This document shows positions 18,909 to 29,335 of a stretch of 64,000 nt of DNA, in pieces. This stretch comes from Rouxiella chamberiensis (GTDB taxonomy: Bacteria > Pseudomonadota > Gammaproteobacteria > Enterobacterales > Enterobacteriaceae), in NCBI RefSeq assembly GCF_026967475.1, contig NZ_CP114058.1, positions 2,356,001 through 2,420,000 of the forward strand. The letters are read 5' to 3'. Below the pieces are notes generated by a model. It was not told the origin of the DNA. It saw only the letters and a list, made by a program, of their open reading frames with translations, and made no database searches. Positions within the stretch are counted from its first letter, which is position 1; every line of letters starts with the position of its first letter. The position numbers were made by a program, and so were the translations under genes.

Positions 18909-21560
18909 TCAGGCATCCAGCGCTCTGGTGATTTTCTCATACAGGTCACCCGACAGATTCTCCAGCCCTTTCAGCTTGAGCAGCGCCTGACGCATCAGGC
19001 CCTGACGGTTTTCGTCATAGCGTTTCAGACGAATCAGCGGCTCTATCATGCGCGCGGCCACCTGCGGATTGCGGGTGTTGAGGTCGGTCAGCATCTCGAC
19101 CAGGAACGCGTAACCGCTTCCGTCGGCGGCGTGGAAGGCAGAAGGATTGCCCTGCGCAAACGCGCCAATCAGCGAGCGAATGCGGTTCGGGTTGCCCATG
19201 CTGAAAGAGCGATGCGACAGCAAGGTGCGCACCTGCGACAGCACGTCGGCCGCCGGACTGGTGGATTGCAGCATGAACCATTTGTCCATGACCAATCCGT
19301 CCTGATGCCAGCGCTCGTCGAAGGCGCTCAGCAGAGCGTCGCGGACCGGCAGGTTTGCCGCCACCGCCGCAGACATCGCGGCCAGTGAATCGGTCATGTT
19401 GTCGGCCTGCTCGAACTGCGAGCCGACCAGCTTGTTCGCCTGCGTTGCGTCGGCAAAGGCCAGATAACGCAGACAGACGTTGCGCAGCGATCGTTTGCCG
19501 ATATCGGCATGTTCGACGCGGTAAGACGGCAGACGGTTGGCGTGGTAGACCGCCAGGAATTCATCGGCCATTTCAACCGCCAGACAACGGGTGATAGAGT
19601 CATGCACCGCACTGATCGCCTGCGGATCGATAACGTCGAACAGTTCGGCAATCTCGTTTTCGGAAGGCAAGGTCAGGATCTGCGCCGCCAGTGCCGGATC
19701 GATGCTGTCATCCAGCAACACGGCGCGGAAGGCATCGGCCACATGCAGCGGCAGGGACAGCGGCTGTTTCTGCTGATGACGCGCCACGTTGAGTTTGATG
19801 TAAATCGCCAGCAGACTCTGCGCGGCATCCCAGCGCGAGAAGTCGTTGGTTGCGTGTTTCATCAGGAAGGTCAGCTGATGGTCGCCGTAGGTGTAATCCA
19901 GCTTCACCGGTGCCGAAAACTCGCGCAGCAGGGACGGCGTCGGCTGATAGGCCACCTCTTCAAACACGAACGTCTGCTCGGCCTCCACCACGTTGAGCAC
20001 GTTGCTGACTTTTTCGCCGTTTTGCTTAAGCTCGATGATGCCACCCTGCGGGTCGTAAAGTTCGATATCCAGCGGAATGTGCAGCGGCAGCTTTTCAGTC
20101 TGGTCCGGCGTAGGCGGCGTTTTCTGGCTCACGGTCAGCGTATAGGTCTGCTTTTCGACGTCATAGTCGTCACGCACGGTCAGAATCGGCGTGCCGGACT
20201 GGCTGTACCAGCGGCGGAACAGGGAAAGATCGACATTGGAGGCATCTTCCATCGCCTGCACAAAGTCGTCGCAGGTGGCTGCGCTGCCGTCGTGGCGTTC
20301 GAAATAGAGCTTAATTCCGGCCTGGAACTGCGCTTCGCCCAGCAGCGTGTGCAGCATGCGAATCACTTCTGAACCCTTTTCATACACGGTCAGCGTGTAG
20401 AAGTTGTTCATCTCGATCACTTTTTCAGGGCGAATCGGGTGCGCCATCGGGCTGGCATCTTCGGCAAACTGCGCGCCGCGCATGATGCGCACGTTATCGA
20501 TGCGATTCACCGAGCGCGAACCCAGATCGGAGCTGAACTCCTGATCGCGGAAGACGGTAAGCCCCTCTTTCAGGCTGAGCTGGAACCAGTCGCGGCAGGT
20601 CACGCGGTTGCCGGTCCAGTTGTGGAAATATTCGTGGCCGATAACCGCTTCGATACCGAGATAGTCTTTGTCGGTGGCGGTTTCCGCCTTGGCGAGCACG
20701 TATTTGGAGTTAAAGACGTTGAGGCCCTTGTTCTCCATCGCGCCCATGTTGAAGAAATCGACGGCAACAATCATGAAGATGTCGAGGTCATATTCCAGAT
20801 TGAAGCGGCTTTCATCCCACTTCATCGACTGCTTCAAGGATTCCATCGCCCAGTCGGCGCGGTCGAGATTGCCGCGATCGACAAAGATTTCCAGCGCGAT
20901 GTCGCGACCGGAACGGGTGATGAAGTTATCGCGCAGCACGTCGAAATCACCGGCAACCACCGCAAACAGGTAGCAAGGTTTCGGGAACGGGTCTTGCCAT
21001 TTGATCCAGTGACGTCCGCCTTCCAGCTCGCCCTGATCGATGCGGTTGCCGTTGGACAGCAGATAGGGATACAGCGCCTTGTCGGCCACGATGCGGGTCG
21101 TGAAGCGCGCCAGCACGTCGGGACGATCCAGATAATAGGTGATGTGGCGGAAACCTTCGGCTTCACACTGGGTGCAAAGCGCGTCACCGGAAAGATACAG
21201 GCCTTCCAGCGCGGTGTTTTTGGCCGGATGAATCTCGTTGACTATCTTTAACTCGAAGGCTTCGGGCAGGCCGTTGAGCACCAGGGTATTTTCACCAACC
21301 TGATAATTCGGCCAATCCTGTCCGTTGACCGCGATGCTGAGCAGCGTCAGGTCTTCCCCGTTCAACACCAGCGCAGCGCCTTCGGCACCCAGACGCTTTA
21401 CCTGACTGATAGCGGTTACCGTTGTGGTCTGCGCGTCAAGGTCGAAATCCAGGTCGATATCGGTGATGGTATAATCGGGTGCACGGTAATCGTGGCGATA
21501 TTTAATCTGCGGCTGCGCGAGGGCATCGGCTTGTTGTTCGGTTTGCAACTGATCAGTCAT
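18909..21560 (-). CDS. pepN: Aminopeptidase N
   Basis: 883 residues from the ATG at 21560 (E. coli 870), an M1 zinc aminopeptidase of the cytosol with broad N-terminal specificity. The substrate loop GAMENKG is followed by the zinc site HEYFHNWTGNRVTCRDWFQL..KEG, which supplies two His and a Glu ligand plus the catalytic Glu. The N-terminus YRHDYRAPDYTITDIDLDFDLDAQ is family-typical. A start 8 codons upstream at 21584 is possible, but AAGG lies 7 nt before 21560. Divergent from pncB. Confidence 0.96.
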   Translation of the reverse strand: MTDQLQTEQQADALAQPQIKYRHDYRAPDYTITDIDLDFDLDAQTTTVTAISQVKRLGAEGAALVLNGEDLTLLSIAVNGQDWPNYQVGENTLVLNGLPEAFELKIVNEIHPAKNTALEGLYLSGDALCTQCEAEGFRHITYYLDRPDVLARFTTRIVADKALYPYLLSNGNRIDQGELEGGRHWIKWQDPFPKPCYLFAVVAGDFDVLRDNFITRSGRDIALEIFVDRGNLDRADWAMESLKQSMKWDESRFNLEYDLDIFMIVAVDFFNMGAMENKGLNVFNSKYVLAKAETATDKDYLGIEAVIGHEYFHNWTGNRVTCRDWFQLSLKEGLTVFRDQEFSSDLGSRSVNRIDNVRIMRGAQFAEDASPMAHPIRPEKVIEMNNFYTLTVYEKGSEVIRMLHTLLGEAQFQAGIKLYFERHDGSAATCDDFVQAMEDASNVDLSLFRRWYSQSGTPILTVRDDYDVEKQTYTLTVSQKTPPTPDQTEKLPLHIPLDIELYDPQGGIIELKQNGEKVSNVLNVVEAEQTFVFEEVAYQPTPSLLREFSAPVKLDYTYGDHQLTFLMKHATNDFSRWDAAQSLLAIYIKLNVARHQQKQPLSLPLHVADAFRAVLLDDSIDPALAAQILTLPSENEIAELFDVIDPQAISAVHDSITRCLAVEMADEFLAVYHANRLPSYRVEHADIGKRSLRNVCLRYLAFADATQANKLVGSQFEQADNMTDSLAAMSAAVAANLPVRDALLSAFDERWHQDGLVMDKWFMLQSTSPAADVLSQVRTLLSHRSFSMGNPNRIRSLIGAFAQGNPSAFHAADGSGYAFLVEMLTDLNTRNPQVAARMIEPLIRLKRYDENRQGLMRQALLKLKGLENLSGDLYEKITRALDA

Positions 21561-22146
21561 AGAAGAACCTTTTGGCGTGTTCATGGATACGCGTGACGGG
21601 AATAAATAAACTCTATCACAGAAGGGGGAAATTCCCAGATTGTTACCGGTTTGTGGTCCTGACAGGCGAGCTTTTGTGCAACATGCCGGGCATGCCTGTA
21701 TAAAGCCAAAAAAATCCCGCCCTGAATTTCACCTTTTTTTAACTATTTTGTGCGATCCGTGTTAACACGGAAATTCAATAGTTTCGCCTGTCATCTATTC
21801 CCCGTCGCGGCGATTTTGCAGGGTCAGATGCCCGCAAAATGTGATCAACTTCCTGTATTCCATGCAAATAATAGGAAAGACATTAATATTTAACGGGTTA
21901 TTCCAATGTTAAGAATTATCGGAAACACGGGAGACTTTGTGCCGGTAAGGCACATTTGGCCCTCGACCCCCTACGCGCAATTGTGCTCAGATGTGGGTTC
22001 ATTGGTCGGATAATGCGATATACTTCTCGAACTTTGCGCTTTATCAAGACCATAAAAATACTATTCAAAGTCATTTGAATCACAGCAAACACAGCCAATG
22101 CGCTTTGATTTCAAGGACGAAGAATATGACGAGGATGCCGCGCGCT
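21561..22146. promoter_or_regulatory. pepN-pncB divergent intergenic region with palindromic operator-like sites
   Basis: 586 bp without a recognisable gene. TCCGTGTTAACACGGA (21756-21771) is a 16-bp perfect palindrome. CATGCC-G-GGCATG (21682-21694) is a second inverted repeat, and TGTGCC ggtaa GGCACA (21939-21956 region) is a third that could fold in RNA. TATACT near 22019 could be a -10 for pncB. I found no clean NadR-type TGTTTA...TAAACA pair. Both pepN and pncB promoters should lie here. Confidence 0.5.
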
Positions 22147-23353
22147 ATGACTTCATACGCCTCCCCGATTTTGAGTTCGTTGTTAGACACTGATGCCTAC
22201 AAGCTTCACATGCAGCAGGCAGTCTTTCACCGTTATGCCAACAGCCACGTCGTTGCCGAGTTCCGTTGCCGAGGCGACGAATTGCTGGGCGAATATGCGG
22301 CTGAAATTAGACACCAGGTTCAGTTGATGAGTGAACTGGCGCTGACCGATGACGAGTTTACCTATCTCTCCGGTCTGCCGGTTCTTTAGTCAGGATTATC
22401 TGCAGTGGTTGCGCGCATTCCGCTACAACCCGGCGCACGTGGAGGTTTCCGACCGTCACGGCCATCTGCACATTCGCATCGCGGGTCCGTGGCGTGAAGT
22501 GATTATGTGGGAAGTGCCGCTGCTGGCCGTGATTAGCGAAGTGGTGCACAAGCATCGCTCTCCCGATGTCACGCCCGAGATGGCAGTCGAGCAGCTGCGT
22601 AAAAACCTGCAGAAGTTCCGCCAGAATGCCGCCGATGTCGATCTCTCGGCCTTCAAGCTGATGGATTTCGGCACCCGTCGCCGTTTCTCGGGCGCGGTGC
22701 AGCGGGAGATTGTCAGCACGCTGAAAGCGGAATTCCCGTATCTGGTCGGCACCAGCAACTACACGCTGGCGCATCAGTTGCAGCTTAATCCGGTAGGCAC
22801 GCAGGCGCACGAATGGTTCCAGGCACACCAGCAGTTGAGTCCGGTGCTGGCCAACAGCCAACGCGCGGCGCTGCAATCGTGGCTGGATGAATATCCCGAT
22901 CAGCTCGGCATCGCGTTGACCGACTGCATTACGATGGACGCCTTCCTGCGCGATTTCGGCAGCAAGTTTGCCAACGCCTATCAGGGGTTGCGTCATGACT
23001 CGGGCGACCCGTTTGAATGGGGCGAAAAGGCCATCGCGCATTACGAAAAGCTCGATATCGATCCGATGAGCAAAACGCTGGTGTTTTCCGACAATCTCGA
23101 CCTCGACAAGGCGCTGGATTTATACCGTCGTTTCCATACGCGCATCAATCTGGTGTTCGGCATCGGCACGCGTCTGACCTGTAATATTCCACACGTCAAA
23201 CCGCTGAATATCGTCATCAAGCTGGTGCAGTGCAACGGCAAGCCGGTCGCCAAACTGTCCGACAGCCCCGGCAAGACCATTTGTCAGGACAAGGCGTTCG
23301 TCAAGGCGCTGCGCAAGGCCTTTGATCTGCCACTGGTGAAAAAGGCGTCGTAA
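22147..23353 (+). CDS. pncB: Nicotinate phosphoribosyltransferase (frameshifted in this sequence)
   Basis: Joins nicotinate to PRPP to give nicotinate mononucleotide in NAD salvage. It starts [20 protein letters not shown] like the family. The frame breaks after YLSGLP: an extra G at 22380-22381 turns the expected [13 protein letters not shown] into VL-stop, and the protein resumes in the next frame. One base removed gives 401 residues (E. coli 400). The phosphate-binding segment [16 protein letters not shown] and the [11 protein letters not shown] block are intact downstream. An earlier in-frame ATG at 22126 is less likely, by alignment. Confidence 0.93.
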
Positions 23354-23659
23354 CCGCGTTTTTGACATGACTTCAGAACAGGGAAAGGGATTATCCTTTC
23401 CCTTCCTTTATAGAGGAAACGTTCGTTCTCCGATTTATTGCAGAAATTTTCAGCATATCGCCCCCTCTTCTCCTCCGCCGTTTAAAGTTTTGCCCTGTTC
23501 GGCATAAATGTTGCCGTTGGCGGGCGATTTCTACTTGTGTCCTGAAAAAGCCTAAGTAACATAGCAAAACCCTTTTAAAAGGGGTGTCGCTGTTCAAACA
23601 GGTTTTTAATACGAATTTAAAACCATCGGTATCATTAGAACTATTTAAGAGAGAAATCT
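23354..23659. promoter_or_regulatory. pncB-asnS intergenic region: pncB hairpin and asnS upstream palindrome
   Basis: GGGAAAGG gattat CCTTTCCC (23381-23402), with a weak T-rich tail, is a plausible pncB terminator. CCCTTTTAAAAGGG (23570-23583) is a 14-bp perfect palindrome about 75 bp before the asnS ATG. AGAGAG ahead of 23660 is the ribosome binding site. I see no leader peptide or T-box, which would not be expected in this group. Confidence 0.5.
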
Positions 23660-25061
23660 ATGAGCGTTGTGCCTGTAGTCGACGTACTGCAAGGCCGTGC
23701 TGCGGTTGACAGTGAAGTCACCGTGCGTGGTTGGGTACGTACCCGGAGAGATTCAAAAGCTGGCATCTCCTTCGTCGCCGTTTATGACGGTTCCTGCTTT
23801 AATCCGTTACAGGCCGTCGTAAATAATTCTCTGCCTAATTATCAGGAAGACGTACTGCGCCTGACCACCGGCTGTTCCGTTGAAATCACCGGTACCGTGG
23901 TGGCCTCTCCAGGCGAAGGCCAGAGCTTTGAACTGCAGGCCACGGCAGTAAACGTCGTGGGCTGGGTTGACGATCCCGATACCTACCCGATGGCGGCAAA
24001 ACGTCACAGCATCGAGTATCTGCGCGAGGTGGCTCACCTGCGTCCGCGTACCAACCTGATTGGTGCCGTTGCGCGCGTGCGCAACACCCTGTCGCAGGCG
24101 ATTCACCGTTTCTATCATGAAAACGGCTATTTCTGGGTTTCCACTCCGCTTATCACTGCCTCCGATACCGAAGGCGCCGGCGAAATGTTCCGCGTTTCAA
24201 CGCTGGACATGCAAAACCTGCCGCGCACCGACAAGGGCGAAATCGACTACAACGAAGATTTCTTCGGCAAGGAAGCCTTCCTGACCGTTTCAGGTCAGTT
24301 GAACGGCGAAACCTATGCCTGTGCGTTGTCAAAAGTTTACACTTTCGGCCCTACCTTCCGTGCAGAAAACTCCAACACCAGCCGTCATCTTGCGGAATTC
24401 TGGATGGTGGAGCCGGAAGTGGCCTTTGCTACGCTTGATGACATCGCGTCTCTTGCAGAACGTATGCTTAAGTATGTTTTCCAGGCGGTTCTCGACGAGC
24501 GCGGCGATGACATGGCGTTCTTCGCCGAACGTGTAGACAAAGATGCGGTTTCTCGCCTGGAACGTTTTGTAACATCCGATTTCGCGCAGGTGGATTACAC
24601 CGATGCAGTAGAAATTCTTATCAAATCGGGTCAGAAGTTTGAAAACGACGTGTCGTGGGGCGTTGACCTCTCTTCCGAGCACGAACGTTACCTCGCCGAG
24701 AAGCACTTTAAAGCGCCGGTCGTGGTCAAGAACTACCCGAAAGACATCAAAGCTTTCTATATGCGTATGAATGATGACGGAAAAACCGTTGCCGCGATGG
24801 ATGTGCTTGCGCCGGGCATTGGCGAAATCATTGGGGGTTCCCAGCGTGAAGAGCGTCTGGATCACCTGGACGCGCGTCTGGAAGAGATGGGTCTGAACAA
24901 GGAAGATTACTGGTGGTATCGCGATCTGCGTCGTTATGGCACCGTACCGCATTCCGGTTTCGGTCTGGGCTTCGAGCGTCTGGTCGCCTATGTTACCGGT
25001 GTGCAGAACGTGCGCGATGTTATTCCATTCCCAAGAACCACCACGTAACGCAACCTTCTAA
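23660..25061 (+). CDS. asnS: Asparaginyl-tRNA synthetase (frameshift at the last residues)
   Basis: A class IIb synthetase: N-terminal OB-fold anticodon-binding domain (about 1-105) and a catalytic domain with motif 2 [20 protein letters not shown] and motif 3 [15 protein letters not shown]. The strictly conserved tail should read PFPRTPRNA-F. Here it reads PFPRTTT and stops at 25048, because an extra base (A near 25040) interrupts acc-cca-cgt-aac-gca. In the repaired frame the tail is PFPRTPRNATF, ending at 25061, for 466 residues, exactly the E. coli length. Essential gene, so this is almost certainly a sequence error. Confidence 0.95.
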
Positions 25062-25101
25062 TTAATTAAAAGTTATTAATTTAACATTATTAGATACAAC
25101 T

Positions 25102-25133
25102 TAAGGCCAGCTCTGCTGGCCTTAGCTATTTTT
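25102..25133 (+). terminator. Terminator after asnS
   Basis: TAAGGCCAG ctctg CTGGCCTTA followed by GCTATTTTT lies 40 bp past the repaired asnS stop. Confidence 0.85.
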
Positions 25134-25144
25134 AAACGTAGATC

Positions 25145-25360
25145 CCTGTCACAAAGTTCCGTAAGTTTTACATCTTGTAACACATTCTTTCCCGCTGAAA
25201 CAAGTTTAGGTGTTTAGTAGCATTTTCGCTGTAGATTAAGCTCACCCTCAATGGAATAGTGCGTTCAGACACAGGAGACACCAAACTTTCAACAATAGTT
25301 CCGTAAAGTATTGTAGGCAGTGGCAAGGTGTCCAAATAACACCAATGAGGGTAATAATAA
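25145..25360 (+). promoter_or_regulatory. ompF promoter and MicF-target leader
   Basis: The stretch aligns by eye with the E. coli ompF upstream region. OmpR-like boxes appear as GTTTTACATCTTGTAACACA and GAAACAAG...GTAGCATTTTCGC. The leader keeps AGACACCAAACTTTCA and CAATAGTTCCGTAAA. The last part, AAGGTGTC...CAATGAGGGTAATAATAA before the ATG, is the segment that the sRNA MicF pairs with in E. coli. Osmotic control by OmpR/EnvZ and repression by MicF are therefore likely; micF itself is not in this window. Confidence 0.75.
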
Positions 25361-26452
25361 ATGATGAAGCGCAACATTCTTGCAGTGGTTATCCCAGCCT
25401 TGTTAGCTGCTGGCGCAGCAAACGCAGCTGAAATTTATAACAAAGACGGCAACAAGCTGGATCTGTACGGTAAAGTCGACGGCCTGCATTACTTCTCAAA
25501 AGACGACGGTAGCGATGGCGACCAGTCTTACGTTCGTTTCGGCTTCAAAGGCGAAACCAAGATTAATGACAACATCACCGGTTACGGCCAGTGGGAATAC
25601 AACGTTCAGGCCAACAACTCCGAAGGCGCCGACGCACAGGACGGCAACAAAACCCGTCTGGGCTTTGCCGGTCTGAAATTCGGTCAGTGGGGTTCATTCG
25701 ACTACGGTCGCAACTACGGTCTGATGTACGATACTATCGGCTGGACCGATATGATGCCTGAGTACGGCGGCGACTCTGGTTACTCCGACGGTTACCTGGC
25801 AGGTCGTTCTACCGGCGTGGCAACTTACCGTAACACCAACTTCTTCGGTCTGGTTGACGGTTGGGACTTCGCTGTTCAGTACCAGGGTAAAAACGACCGT
25901 GATGACGGCGAAATCCTGCGCGGCAACGGTGACGGCTACGCGTTGTCTACCTCTTACACCTCTTCCATCGGCCTGGGTATCGTAGGTTCATGGGCTGAAT
26001 CTAACCGTACCGACGGTCAGAAAGAACTGGCATTCGGCAACGGCGAGAACAAGGCACGCAGCTGGGGCACCGCCATCAAGTATGATGCAAACAACGTTTA
26101 CGTTGCTGCACTTTACTCTGAAACCCGCGATGCAGCACGTATCTCCGGTGAAGTTGATGGTGTTGAGCTGAACGGCTTCGCCAACAAGGCAGTAACCGAA
26201 GAAATCATTGCCCAGTACCAGTTCGACTTCGGTCTGCGTCCTTCTGTTGCCTACGTGCAGTCCAAAGGCAAGGACATCGAAGGTATCGGCGACGCTTACC
26301 TGTACAAATACTATGAAGTTGGCGCTACTTACTACTTCAACAAAAACATGTCTACCTATGTTGACTACAAAATCAACCGTCTGGACGACAACAACCCACT
26401 GGGTCTGGCGACCGACGACGTTGTTGCACTGGGTCTGGTATACCAGTTCTAA
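25361..26452 (+). CDS. ompF: OmpF-type general porin
   Basis: 363 residues. A Sec signal peptide ([22 protein letters not shown]) is cut before [20 protein letters not shown], the conserved mature N-terminus of enteric porins. The constriction loop L3 carries PEYGGD, and the chain ends in a C-terminal Phe ([10 protein letters not shown]), the signal for outer-membrane assembly by Bam. It forms trimeric 16-strand beta-barrels for small hydrophilic solutes. Its position between asnS and aspC and the OmpF-type leader make it the ompF orthologue rather than ompC. Two adjacent Met codons open the frame; the second is equally possible. Confidence 0.95.
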   Translation: MMKRNILAVVIPALLAAGAANAAEIYNKDGNKLDLYGKVDGLHYFSKDDGSDGDQSYVRFGFKGETKINDNITGYGQWEYNVQANNSEGADAQDGNKTRLGFAGLKFGQWGSFDYGRNYGLMYDTIGWTDMMPEYGGDSGYSDGYLAGRSTGVATYRNTNFFGLVDGWDFAVQYQGKNDRDDGEILRGNGDGYALSTSYTSSIGLGIVGSWAESNRTDGQKELAFGNGENKARSWGTAIKYDANNVYVAALYSETRDAARISGEVDGVELNGFANKAVTEEIIAQYQFDFGLRPSVAYVQSKGKDIEGIGDAYLYKYYEVGATYYFNKNMSTYVDYKINRLDDNNPLGLATDDVVALGLVYQF

Positions 26453-26495
26453 TCTCGCTTGAGTCTTGCGCCTCCGGGAGCATACCGAGTTGATG

Positions 26496-26527
26496 AAAAA
26501 GGCAGAGCGCAGGCTCTGCTTTTTTTC
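26496..26527 (+). terminator. Terminator after ompF
   Basis: GGCAGAGC gcag GCTCTGC followed by a run of seven T; about 45 bp past the stop. Confidence 0.88.
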
Positions 26528-26676
26528 GCCCTTTTTTCGGCGTTTCCATCAGAATCGCTAATGCTGCCGCCCCGCTCACAACTCCTTTTTCTTTTTACCG
26601 CAAACGGTTGGCAAAGCCGAATTCTGGCGGTAACCTGAGTGCCTCTACTGTTCATAACAGGTCATGGAAGTTTCCA

Positions 26677-27867
26677 ATGTTTGAAAAAATCACTGCCGCA
26701 CCCGCCGATCCTATCCTGGGTCTGACCGATCTTTTCCGCGCTGACGATCGTCAGGACAAAATCAACCTCGGAATTGGTGTTTATAAAGACGAAACAGGTA
26801 AGACGCCGGTTCTGGCCAGTGTTAAAAAGGCCGAGCAGTATCTGCTGGAAAACGAAACCACCAAAACCTATCTGAGCATTGATGGTTTGCCGGATTTCGC
26901 GCGCTGCACGCAAGAGCTGCTGTTTGGCGCAGAGAGCGCCATCATCGCCGATAAACGCGCCCGCACCGCACAGACGCCGGGCGGGACCGGTGCACTGCGC
27001 ATTGCTGCCGATTTCGTGGCGACCCAGACCTCCGCCAAACGCGTGTGGGTGAGCAACCCAAGCTGGCCGAACCACGTCGGCGTGTTCTCCTCCGCCGGTC
27101 TGGAAGTGAAAGAATACCAATACTATGACGCCGAGAACCATGCGCTGGATTTCGACGGCATGCTGCAAAGCCTGAGCGAAGCGCAGGCGGGCGATATCGT
27201 GCTGTTCCATGGCTGCTGCCATAATCCGACCGGTATCGATCCTACCGTTGCCCAGTGGCAGCAACTGGCCGACCTTTCCGTCGCCAATGGCTGGTTGCCG
27301 CTGTTTGACTTCGCGTATCAGGGCTTCGCCAAAGGTCTGGAAGAAGACGCTCAGGGCCTGCGCATCTTTGCCGCCCGTCACGCCGAGCTGCTGGTTGCCA
27401 GTTCCTATTCCAAGAACTTCGGCCTGTACAATGAACGCGTGGGCGCTTTCACTCTGGTGACCGCCGATGCCGAAAATGCCGACCGCGCCTTCAGTCAGGT
27501 CAAATCGGTGATTCGCACCAACTACTCGAACCCACCAGCTCACGGCGCAGCCGTCGTCGCGACCATTCTGGGCAACCCGGCGCTGCGCGCACTGTGGGAG
27601 CAGGAACTAAGCGACATGCGCCAGCGTATCCACCGCATGCGCCAGCTGTTTGTGACCACGCTGCAGGAGAAAGGCGCCAAGCAGGATTTCTCCTTCATCA
27701 TTGAGCAGAACGGCATGTTCTCGTTCAGCGGTCTGAGCAAGGATCAGGTTCTGCGCCTGCGTTCGGAATTCGGGGTTTATGCCGTGAACTCGGGCCGAAT
27801 CAATGTTGCGGGTATTACACTCGACAACATGGCCCCGCTCTGCGAAGCCATCGTCGCCGTGCTGTAA
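26677..27867 (+). CDS. aspC: Aspartate aminotransferase
   Basis: 396 residues, exactly the E. coli length, from the ATG at 26677 ([16 protein letters not shown]). A PLP enzyme exchanging amino groups between aspartate and 2-oxoglutarate in the cytosol. The PLP lysine is Lys246 in [26 protein letters not shown] and the C-terminal substrate Arg region ([10 protein letters not shown]) are present. A reading frame extends 23 codons upstream but lacks homology. It follows ompF and ends at a strong hairpin convergent with gloC. Confidence 0.97.
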   Translation: MFEKITAAPADPILGLTDLFRADDRQDKINLGIGVYKDETGKTPVLASVKKAEQYLLENETTKTYLSIDGLPDFARCTQELLFGAESAIIADKRARTAQTPGGTGALRIAADFVATQTSAKRVWVSNPSWPNHVGVFSSAGLEVKEYQYYDAENHALDFDGMLQSLSEAQAGDIVLFHGCCHNPTGIDPTVAQWQQLADLSVANGWLPLFDFAYQGFAKGLEEDAQGLRIFAARHAELLVASSYSKNFGLYNERVGAFTLVTADAENADRAFSQVKSVIRTNYSNPPAHGAAVVATILGNPALRALWEQELSDMRQRIHRMRQLFVTTLQEKGAKQDFSFIIEQNGMFSFSGLSKDQVLRLRSEFGVYAVNSGRINVAGITLDNMAPLCEAIVAVL

Positions 27868-27885
27868 TCCGCTGATTCAGCTATG

Positions 27886-27923
27886 AAAAAAGCCAGCCTG
27901 TTTTACACAGCGCTGGCTTTTTT
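27886..27923. terminator. Bidirectional terminator between aspC and gloC
   Basis: AAAAAAGCCAGC, a 14-nt loop, then GCTGGCTTTTTT, with runs suited to both directions. Confidence 0.88.
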
Positions 27924-27984
27924 GCCTTCAGGGCGTTAAACGTTTGGCCATTGCGCGAGCTAAGCCACTACAGCCGCAACGTCA

Positions 27985-28617
27985 CTAACGAAGAAGGAAG
28001 GGGTTGCTGTGTTTTTCTTCGCCGAGGGTCGACATTGGCCCATGCCCCGGCAGAAACACTATATCGTCGCCCAGCGGCAGCAGCTTGTTCTTGATTGAAG
28101 CAATCAAATCTTCATGGTTGCCGCGCGGGAAGTCGCTGCGCCCTACACCGCCCCTGAATATCACGTCACCCGAGACGGCAAAGCGCGCGGCATCGTTAAT
28201 GAAAACAATATGCCCCGGCGTGTGTCCCGGACATTCAAGCACGGAAAACGTCTCTTCTCCGACCTGCACCACATCGCCTTCCGCCAGCCATTGATCCGGC
28301 GTAAAGGCTGCACAGAAATCCAGGCCGAACATCCGGCTTTGCTCCGGCAAACCGTCCAGCAGGAATTGGTCTTCTTTATGAGGCCCGATAACCGGCACCT
28401 GATAAAATGCGGCGATTTCGGCGGCGGCACCAACATGGTCGAGATGGCCGTGGGTCAGCAGTACCTGCGTCACCTGAACGCCAAGCGCACTGACTTCACG
28501 CTGGATTTTTTCCGCTTCACCGCCGGGATCGACGATTGCAGCCTGACGGGTTTTGGCACAATAGATAACGGAACAGTTCTGGCCGAACGCCGTCACCGGA
28601 ATGATGTGATACTTCAT
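27985..28617 (-). CDS. gloC: GloC (YcbL), type II glyoxalase / metallo-hydrolase
   Basis: 210 residues (E. coli 215), a small metallo-beta-lactamase fold. The metal motif [16 protein letters not shown] (HxHxDH), the later His in [11 protein letters not shown] and the Asp/His pair SGDVIF...LPGHGP are all present. It hydrolyses S-lactoylglutathione in methylglyoxal detoxification and lacks the C-terminal domain of GloB. It is the last gene of the mukB-ldtD-mepK-gloC side; a hairpin shared with aspC follows. Confidence 0.93.
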   Translation of the reverse strand: MKYHIIPVTAFGQNCSVIYCAKTRQAAIVDPGGEAEKIQREVSALGVQVTQVLLTHGHLDHVGAAAEIAAFYQVPVIGPHKEDQFLLDGLPEQSRMFGLDFCAAFTPDQWLAEGDVVQVGEETFSVLECPGHTPGHIVFINDAARFAVSGDVIFRGGVGRSDFPRGNHEDLIASIKNKLLPLGDDIVFLPGHGPMSTLGEEKHSNPFLLR

Positions 28618-28689
28618 GTCGTGTTATTCTCCACACATCGGCAACCTCAAGGACGCTGCCGATGTTTTTGTTTCATATCGTGCACAGGA

Positions 28690-29241
28690 TCACGACCAGC
28701 TTCTGGCTGGACCGGTATCGATGTGAACAAAGTCACTTCGTGGATAATATCCTACACCACCCATCCGCATTTTTAATGCCGCTTTGCGAATATTTGCCAA
28801 ATCAACGCCTTGAATGTGGAAATCCATGGCCTGACCCAGAGTGTGATAACTGTGTTTGGCCACGCCGCTGCCATGTTTGCGCAGGCTGTTGTTGGTCGCA
28901 AGCGTACGATACCCGGAAATCAACTGCACCGGTTTGCTGGTACCCAGCATGATTTGCAGGCGGTAGAGATGATCGAACAGCTGAGGATCGATATTTTTGA
29001 CCTGTTCGGCACGGTAGTCGCGGAACAAATGATTCAATCGCGCCAACTCGTCCCTGTTGTATTTCTTGCCGTCAAAAAATTCGGTTTTGAGGGTTTCACC
29101 AGTGTGGAGGTTGTTGATAACCAACACCCGGGGCCTTGGTGTGGAAAGCGTCGCGAGCGCCTGATGAGGCAGGAGCGCCACGCCCATGGCAGCACTGCCC
29201 AGTGCCAGCCATTTACGGCGATGTTTATCTATTTGATCCAT
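28690..29241 (-). CDS. mepK: MepK (YcbK), M15-family murein endopeptidase
   Basis: 183 residues (E. coli YcbK 182). The N-terminus has a twin-arginine motif (HRRKWLALGSAAMG), so export is probably by Tat. The DUF882/M15 zinc peptidase domain carries QLISGYRT, SYHTLGQAMDFHI (His...Asp zinc ligands) and DFVHIDTGP (third ligand). MepK cuts the 3-3 cross-links of peptidoglycan made by L,D-transpeptidases. It sits directly next to ldtD, which makes such cross-links, so the pair forms a synthesis and turnover module. Confidence 0.93.
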   Translation of the reverse strand: MDQIDKHRRKWLALGSAAMGVALLPHQALATLSTPRPRVLVINNLHTGETLKTEFFDGKKYNRDELARLNHLFRDYRAEQVKNIDPQLFDHLYRLQIMLGTSKPVQLISGYRTLATNNSLRKHGSGVAKHSYHTLGQAMDFHIQGVDLANIRKAALKMRMGGVGYYPRSDFVHIDTGPARSWS

Positions 29242-29335
29242 GAACAGTCAATTACCCGATAGCGAAATCTAAAAGAAGGTCTTGAGAGCGGCCAGAATCT
29301 GACCCCTCGCAACCTTAACCGCCTTGATTCGGGAG

